A DNA stretch of 64,000 nucleotides, from NCBI GenBank assembly GCA_020634815.1, contig JACKBA010000035.1, positions 1-64,000 of the forward strand, in the 5' to 3' direction. Source of the stretch: Caldilineaceae bacterium (GTDB lineage: Bacteria > Chloroflexota > Anaerolineae > Caldilineales > Caldilineaceae). Numbering within the stretch: the stretch's first letter is position 1; the number at the start of each line of letters is the position of its first letter. Of this stretch, positions 55,693-64,000 are shown piece after piece. The notes beneath the pieces were generated by a model. The model was not told where the DNA came from. It did no database searches and was given only the letters and a program-made list of their open reading frames with translations. The translations under genes were made by a program, and so were the position numbers.

Positions 55693-57119
55693 ACGGCGTC
55701 GAAGCTGCGGGTCTGCCCTTCCTCTTTCTGCTGTTCGGTTTCTACCTGGCGGCGGCGGCGGCCAGTTTCCTGGCGCGCGCCTGGCTGAGACCGGTTGCAC
55801 TGGTTGGGGCGGCGGCGGCGCTGCTCCTGGCCACGTGGATCTGGCTGCTCAACCTGAGCCTGCCGATCTGGGTGCTGCCCACCGGCTGGACGGTCGACCT
55901 GGCGGCGCCGCTCGCGCTCTCCGGCTATTCGTTCCAGCTTCAGCCGAGCAATGCGCCGGTGCTCGCCATCAATCTCGTCATCGGCGCGCTTGCGCTGTTG
56001 CTCAACGCGCTCTATCCCCAGGATGACAATTTTCCGGCGCTGGCATGGCTGACGCTCGGCGGCTACTCACTGCTCGTGCTATTCAGCGGCGCGCCGACGG
56101 CTCCCGTGATCATTGCGCCGGTGCTGCTGGTCATGCTGACGGCGCTGAGCGTCTTTGCCCTGCACGGCGGGCGCCCCGGCGACGTCACCGGCCCCTTGCG
56201 CTCGCTGATTCCGCCGGTGCTGGCGGCACCGCTCTTCCTGCTCGCCGGCTGGTGGATCGAGCAGATCCCGCTCAACCCGCAGGATGTGGCGATCACGCAG
56301 GCGGCCGGCACCCTGCTTGGGCTGGGCATCCTTTGCCTGCTGGCGCCCTTCCCGCTGCATGGCGCCGTACCCGCCAGCAGCGAGAGCGCGCCCCCGCCGG
56401 CCATGCTCTTCGTATCGCTGCTTTATCAACTGACCGTGCTGCATCTCGCTGCGCAGGCACTGGCCACCTACCCGTTCATCCTCCAGCAGAGCGACTGGAC
56501 GCTGTGGATGAGCGCACTGGGTCTGCTTACCGCCGTGTGGGGCGGTATTGCCGCCATTGGCGCCAACCATGCCGGCCGGCTGTGGGGCTACGCCGCGCTG
56601 CATGATTGGGGGCTCATCGTGCTGGCGTTGGCCATTCCCGGCGTACGCAGTTGGACGCTGGTGCTTTTCCTCTTTGCACTGCGTGTCATCAGCATGTTCT
56701 CCACGGCGGCCGGCCTGAGCGCCATCGAAGAGCGCATCGGCTCGCTGCACTTCCGCGACCTGCGCGGCGTCGGGCTGCGCATGCCGTGGAACAGTGCAGC
56801 GTTCTTGCTGGGCGGTCTCGGCCTGGTCGGCTTCCCGCTGACGGCGGGTTTTGCCGGCCACTGGGCGGCGCTGCAATCGCTGGCCACCGTCGATTGGCGA
56901 CCGGCGGCGGCCGTCGTAGTCGCATCGGTCGGCGCCATCCTCGGCTTCGTGCGCGTGGCGCGGCTCATGTTCGGCAGCCTGGAGAACCGCGCCATCGCCC
57001 GTGAGAACGCGTGGAGCATTGCCATGGCGGTGACCGCGCTCGTCGTGACCGTCGTCGTCGCCACGTCGCCGCAACTCCTGAGCACGTTGATCAGCCGCGC
57101 GCTGGCAGCGTTTGGCTAG
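55689..57119 (+). CDS. NuoN/NuoM-like antiporter-family membrane subunit
   Basis: The 476-residue protein has about 14 membrane helices. The segments LCLLAPFPLHGAVPASSES, LYQLTVLHLAAQALATYPF and LGGLGLVGFPLTAGFAGHW match the proton_antipo_M pattern (broken helix before PFHxWLP, and the FxGKxx-like turn, here FAGHW instead of FxxKW). The change of the usual Lys to His in the last motif is notable. It overlaps its predecessor by four bases and is followed after 12 bases by mvaA. Confidence 0.8.
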   Translation: MNGVEAAGLPFLFLLFGFYLAAAAASFLARAWLRPVALVGAAAALLLATWIWLLNLSLPIWVLPTGWTVDLAAPLALSGYSFQLQPSNAPVLAINLVIGALALLLNALYPQDDNFPALAWLTLGGYSLLVLFSGAPTAPVIIAPVLLVMLTALSVFALHGGRPGDVTGPLRSLIPPVLAAPLFLLAGWWIEQIPLNPQDVAITQAAGTLLGLGILCLLAPFPLHGAVPASSESAPPPAMLFVSLLYQLTVLHLAAQALATYPFILQQSDWTLWMSALGLLTAVWGGIAAIGANHAGRLWGYAALHDWGLIVLALAIPGVRSWTLVLFLFALRVISMFSTAAGLSAIEERIGSLHFRDLRGVGLRMPWNSAAFLLGGLGLVGFPLTAGFAGHWAALQSLATVDWRPAAAVVVASVGAILGFVRVARLMFGSLENRAIARENAWSIAMAVTALVVTVVVATSPQLLSTLISRALAAFG

Positions 57120-57131
57120 GTGAAGGACGCA

Positions 57132-58469
57132 ATGGGATCCAACGACACACCGGAACGAAGCTCACGCCTCAGCGGCTTCTACCAGAAGAGCGTCGCCGAA
57201 CGTACGGCCATCGTGGCGCAATGGGCAGGGCTGACGCCGGCCGAGGTCGCCGTGCTGTACGACGGCCTGAGCGTCGCCCAGGCGGACAAACTGGTCGAGA
57301 ACGTGGTCGGGCGCTACAGCCTGCCGCTGAGCATCGGCGCCAACTTCGTCATCAACGGCCGCGACGTGCTGGTGCCCATGGTGGTGGAAGAACCGTCGGT
57401 CGTAGCGGCCGTGAGCTTTGCGGCCAAGCTGGCGCGCATGGGGGGCGGCTTCCGCACCGGCAGCACCGAGCCAATCATGATCGCCCAGATCCAGTTGTTG
57501 GGCGTGCGCGATGTGGCCGGCGCGCAGGCGCGTATCCGGTCTGCGCGACCGGAGTTGCTTGCAGCGGCCAACACCAGCCCGAGCATTACGGCGCGCGGCG
57601 GCGGCCCAGTCGACATCGAAACCCATTTCCTGGCGGAGACGCCGACCGAGCCCATGCTCATCGTGCACCTGCTCTTCGACACGCGCGACGCGATGGGGGC
57701 CAACGCCGTCAACACCGCAGCCGAAGCCATTGCCCCGCTGCTCGAGCAACTCAGCGGCGGCCGGGCGCTGCTGCGCATCCTCAGCAACCTGACCGACCGC
57801 CGCCGCGCCTGGGCAGAAGTGACAATCCCGGCCAAAGCGTTCAGCTCCATCGAATCGCCGGGTGACGAGGTCATCGCCGGCATTGCGCACGCCAACGCCT
57901 TCGCCGTAGCCGACCCCTACCGGGCGGCGACGCACAACAAGGGGATCCTCAACGGGATCGACGCCGTCGCCCTCGCCACCGGCAATGACTGGCGTGCGAT
58001 CGAGGCCGGCGCCCATGCCTACGCTGCGCGCGACGGGCGTTACCGGGCGCTGACCGACTGGAGGGTGAACCCTGATTCCGGCGCCACGACCGGCGAAAGT
58101 GAGCTAGTGCAACCAATCACCGGCCGCCCGGCGCTTTACGGACGGCTGGAGTTGCCCCTGGCGGTGGGCATCGTGGGCGGCACGACGCGCGCCCACCCGG
58201 TGGCACAAGTGGCGCTCAAGATTCTCGGCGTGCAGAGCGCGCGCGAGTTGAGCGAGATCATGGCGGCGGTGGGGTTGGCGCAGAATCTGGCCGCGATCCG
58301 GGCGCTGGCGACCGAGGGCATTCAACGCGGCCACATGGCGTTGCATGCCCGGCAGGTAGCAATTGCCGCCGGTGCGACCGGCAGCGACGTCGACCGCATC
58401 GCTGCCCAACTGGTGGCCGAAAGACAAGTCCGCGTGGAGCGGGCCAAAGAACTGATAAGCGAGCAGTAA
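57132..58469 (+). CDS. mvaA: HMG-CoA reductase, class II
   Basis: The 445-residue enzyme has class II motifs and catalytic residues: the EEPSVVAA Glu near 87, DTRDAMGANAVN, HNKGILNGIDAVALATGNDW with catalytic Lys and Asp, and GHMALHARQVA with the general-acid His. It makes mevalonate from HMG-CoA with NAD(P)H in the cytosol, the committed step to isoprenoids. AAGGA lies four bases before ATG 57132; a GTG at 57120 directly after the previous stop lacks a ribosome site. mvaS follows after three bases. Confidence 0.93.
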   Translation: MGSNDTPERSSRLSGFYQKSVAERTAIVAQWAGLTPAEVAVLYDGLSVAQADKLVENVVGRYSLPLSIGANFVINGRDVLVPMVVEEPSVVAAVSFAAKLARMGGGFRTGSTEPIMIAQIQLLGVRDVAGAQARIRSARPELLAAANTSPSITARGGGPVDIETHFLAETPTEPMLIVHLLFDTRDAMGANAVNTAAEAIAPLLEQLSGGRALLRILSNLTDRRRAWAEVTIPAKAFSSIESPGDEVIAGIAHANAFAVADPYRAATHNKGILNGIDAVALATGNDWRAIEAGAHAYAARDGRYRALTDWRVNPDSGATTGESELVQPITGRPALYGRLELPLAVGIVGGTTRAHPVAQVALKILGVQSARELSEIMAAVGLAQNLAAIRALATEGIQRGHMALHARQVAIAAGATGSDVDRIAAQLVAERQVRVERAKELISEQ

Positions 58470-58472
58470 ACG

Positions 58473-59525
58473 ATGTTGAACCAACCGATTCGCCCCGTGG
58501 GCATTGTAGGCTATGGCGCGTATGTACCGCGCTTCCGTCTTCCCGGCAACGAGATCAGCCGTGTCTGGACGGACGGCAATTCCAAGAGTCCGGTGCGGGA
58601 GAAGGCCGTGCCTGGGCTGGACGAGGACACAGCGACCATGAGCGTCGAGGCGGCGCGCAACGCGCTGGCACGTGCGGGCATCGACCCGCGCCGGCTTGCC
58701 GCGGTCTGGGTCGGGAGCGAGAGCCACCCGTACGCGGTCAAACCGACCGGCACCATCGTGGCCGAAGCCATCGGCGCCACGCCGGCGACGCTGGCAGCCG
58801 ACTGGCAGTTTGCGTGCAAAGCCGGCACCGAAGCCATGCAGGCCGGCATCGGCATTGTGGGCAGCGGCATGGCCGACTACGCGCTGAGCATCGGCATGGA
58901 CACGGCGCAGGGGCGCCCCGGCGATGCGCTGGAGTACACGGCGGGCGCCGGCGGCGCCGCCTATATCGTCGGCCCGGCCGCCGAGGCGCTGGCCGTCATC
59001 CAGCGCACGCTCAGCTACGTATCCGACACGACCGACTTCTGGCGCCGCCCAATCACGCACTACCCCAGCCACGCCGAGCGTTTTAGCGGCGATCCCGGCT
59101 ACTTCGGCCACGTCATGCCGGCGGCGGAAGAGATGATGCAGATCATGGGCACGCGGCCGGAGAGCTACGACTATGTCATCTTCCACCAGCCCAACCCCAA
59201 GTTCCCCACGCGCGCATTGGAGGAGCTTGGTTTCACGCCGGCGCAGTGGAAGACCGGCCTGCTCGTGCCGGAGATCGGCAACACCTACGCCGGCTCGGCC
59301 ATGATCGGTCTCTCGGCCGTGCTGGACGAGGCAAAGCCGGGCCAGCGCATCCTCATGGTGAGCTATGGCAGCGGCGCCGGTTCCGACGCCTTCGACCTGC
59401 TCGTCACCGAGCGCATCGTGGAGGCACAACGCCGCGCGCCATCGACACGCGACTATATCCGCCGCCGCGTGCAGATTGACTACGCGCAGTACGTGCGGAT
59501 GCGGAAGAAGCTGGCACAACACTAA
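58473..59525 (+). CDS. mvaS: HMG-CoA synthase, archaeal type
   Basis: The 350-residue thiolase-fold enzyme joins acetyl-CoA and acetoacetyl-CoA to HMG-CoA. Features are IVGYGAYVPRFRLP, EAIGATPATLAADWQFACKA with the nucleophile Cys, YDYVIFHQPNPKFP with the catalytic His, and GNTYAGSAMIGL. The length and motifs match the archaeal group rather than eukaryotic HMGS. The DUF35/thiolase partner often found with archaeal HMGS is not in the window. It is the last gene of the operon, before a strong terminator. Confidence 0.93.
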   Translation: MLNQPIRPVGIVGYGAYVPRFRLPGNEISRVWTDGNSKSPVREKAVPGLDEDTATMSVEAARNALARAGIDPRRLAAVWVGSESHPYAVKPTGTIVAEAIGATPATLAADWQFACKAGTEAMQAGIGIVGSGMADYALSIGMDTAQGRPGDALEYTAGAGGAAYIVGPAAEALAVIQRTLSYVSDTTDFWRRPITHYPSHAERFSGDPGYFGHVMPAAEEMMQIMGTRPESYDYVIFHQPNPKFPTRALEELGFTPAQWKTGLLVPEIGNTYAGSAMIGLSAVLDEAKPGQRILMVSYGSGAGSDAFDLLVTERIVEAQRRAPSTRDYIRRRVQIDYAQYVRMRKKLAQH

Positions 59526-59540
59526 ATCCCACAGCTATCC

Positions 59541-59592
59541 CGCACTATCCCACATTTATCCCACAAAATGGTGTGGGATAGTGCGTTCTTTT
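59541..59592 (+). terminator. Intrinsic terminator of the antiporter/mevalonate operon
   Basis: The 13-bp stem CGCACTATCCCAC/GTGGGATAGTGCG (59541-59553 with 59573-59585) is followed by TTCTTTTC. The loop and upstream flank carry three extra ATCCCACA/ATCCCGCA units. Confidence 0.85.
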
Positions 59593-59650
59593 CCCACATC
59601 GGGCCGGATGCAGGCCATGTGCAAAGCGCGGAGCACACAGCGATTCTGGA

Positions 59651-63541
<3,891 letters not shown>

Positions 63542-63551
63542 GGTGCGCTCC

Positions 63552-64000
63552 TCAGCCGTTGAAACGGTTCATGGCCACTTCAATGCCGTCAGACAACCAA
63601 CTCTCGATGGCGCCTGCCGCCCGCTCGCGCAGCGGTCCGAACACGGCTTCCTCGTCGGGGGTGAAGTTCTGCAGGACATAGTCGGCCGGATCCATACGCC
63701 CCGGCGGGCGGCCGATGCCGATCTTGACGCGCGCAAACTCCTGCGTGCCCAGCCGGTCGATGATGGAGCGGATGCCATTCTGCCCGCCGGACGACCCTTC
63801 TGCGCGCAGCCGAAGCTTGCCCGACGCCAGATCAAGGTCGTCGTGCACGACGATCAGATCTTCGGGCGACACGCGGTAATAGCGCGCCAGCGGCGCCACA
63901 GCCTCCCCGCTGGCATTCATGTAGGTCAGCGGCTTGACCAACAGCACCTTCTGGCGGATGCCTGCCTTGGCGGCGAACCCGCTCCCAATCATCGCCTTGG
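63552..64000 (-). CDS. pth: Peptidyl-tRNA hydrolase Pth, N-terminus outside window
   Basis: The visible 149 residues hold LLVKPLTYMNASGEAVAPLA, VVHDDLDLASGKLRLRAEGS, GQNGIRSII and IGRPPGRMDPADYVL, all conserved in bacterial Pth, which releases peptides from tRNA during abortive translation. About 40 residues with the catalytic His are beyond the window end; the internal Met at 63992 is not the start because the frame stays open (KA before it). The stop lies 10 bases before mfd, so the two are probably one operon. Confidence 0.93.
   Translation of the reverse strand, partial: KAMIGSGFAAKAGIRQKVLLVKPLTYMNASGEAVAPLARYYRVSPEDLIVVHDDLDLASGKLRLRAEGSSGGQNGIRSIIDRLGTQEFARVKIGIGRPPGRMDPADYVLQNFTPDEEAVFGPLRERAAGAIESWLSDGIEVAMNRFNG

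Noticed and set aside
59526..59572. Repeated ATCCCACA units as DnaA boxes
   Set aside because: They have an extra C compared with TTATCCACA, form part of a terminator hairpin and are not near dnaA. An origin is not supported.

Overview
The window is GC-rich, densely coded chromosomal DNA from a free-living bacterium. The best guess is a member of Chloroflexota (Anaerolineae/Caldilineales type). This is inferred from a bacterial mevalonate pathway (class II HMG-CoA reductase next to an archaeal-type HMG-CoA synthase), an NrfHA nitrite reductase, several multi-domain histidine kinases, many dispersed low-complexity repeat families, and promoters with a TGN-TATACT element that sometimes sit directly on the start codon. 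No rRNA, tRNA or CRISPR array was seen.

Layout. 1-7.2 kb: a partial membrane-protein end, repeat DNA, an esterase and a very long Lhr-type helicase carrying three in-frame repeat insertions. Upstream of the helicase lies a striking array of eight 14-bp palindromes. 7.2-14.5 kb: a signalling operon (orphan substrate-binding protein, 1261-residue histidine kinase, Rcp1-type response regulator, hybrid kinase). 14.6-21.9 kb: J-domain protein, GH3 beta-glucosidase, two methyltransferases, DinB protein, ArfB ribosome-rescue factor, VOC dioxygenase. 21.9-26.8 kb: an accessory locus with an McrB-like AAA+ gene split by an IS3-family element, and a membrane-anchored coiled-coil protein whose C-terminus looks like a type I restriction HsdR_N domain. 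27-30 kb: small membrane protein, SDR, VapBC, peroxiredoxin and repeat-rich intergenic DNA. 30-37.8 kb: ABC-F ATPase, zinc-ribbon/BON/LysM protein, phosphatase, DNA polymerase sliding clamp, OmpR-type two-component system. 38-40 kb: NrfHA. 40-43.7 kb: an operon of nucleoside hydrolase, a 31-residue translationally coupled ORF, DUF1028 protein, P-loop kinase-like protein and a helical protein; then a small EamA-like transporter. 43.7-49.5 kb: FtsH, rhodanese, MsbA-like ABC exporter, small membrane protein and a GrdB-like selenoprotein read through an in-frame UGA. 49.6-53.1 kb: VIT/vWA protein overlapping an R2-like ligand-binding oxidase. 53.2-59.5 kb: three complex-I-antiporter-like membrane genes apparently co-transcribed with mvaA and mvaS. 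59.6-64 kb: Mfd and the start-truncated pth.

The strongest unusual signals are the UGA-encoded selenocysteine with a well-placed bSECIS hairpin, the helically phased palindrome array upstream of lhr, the IS-broken McrB-like/HsdR_N-like locus, the repeat insertions kept in frame inside lhr and mfd, and the pairing of orphan antiporter-like subunits with mevalonate genes.
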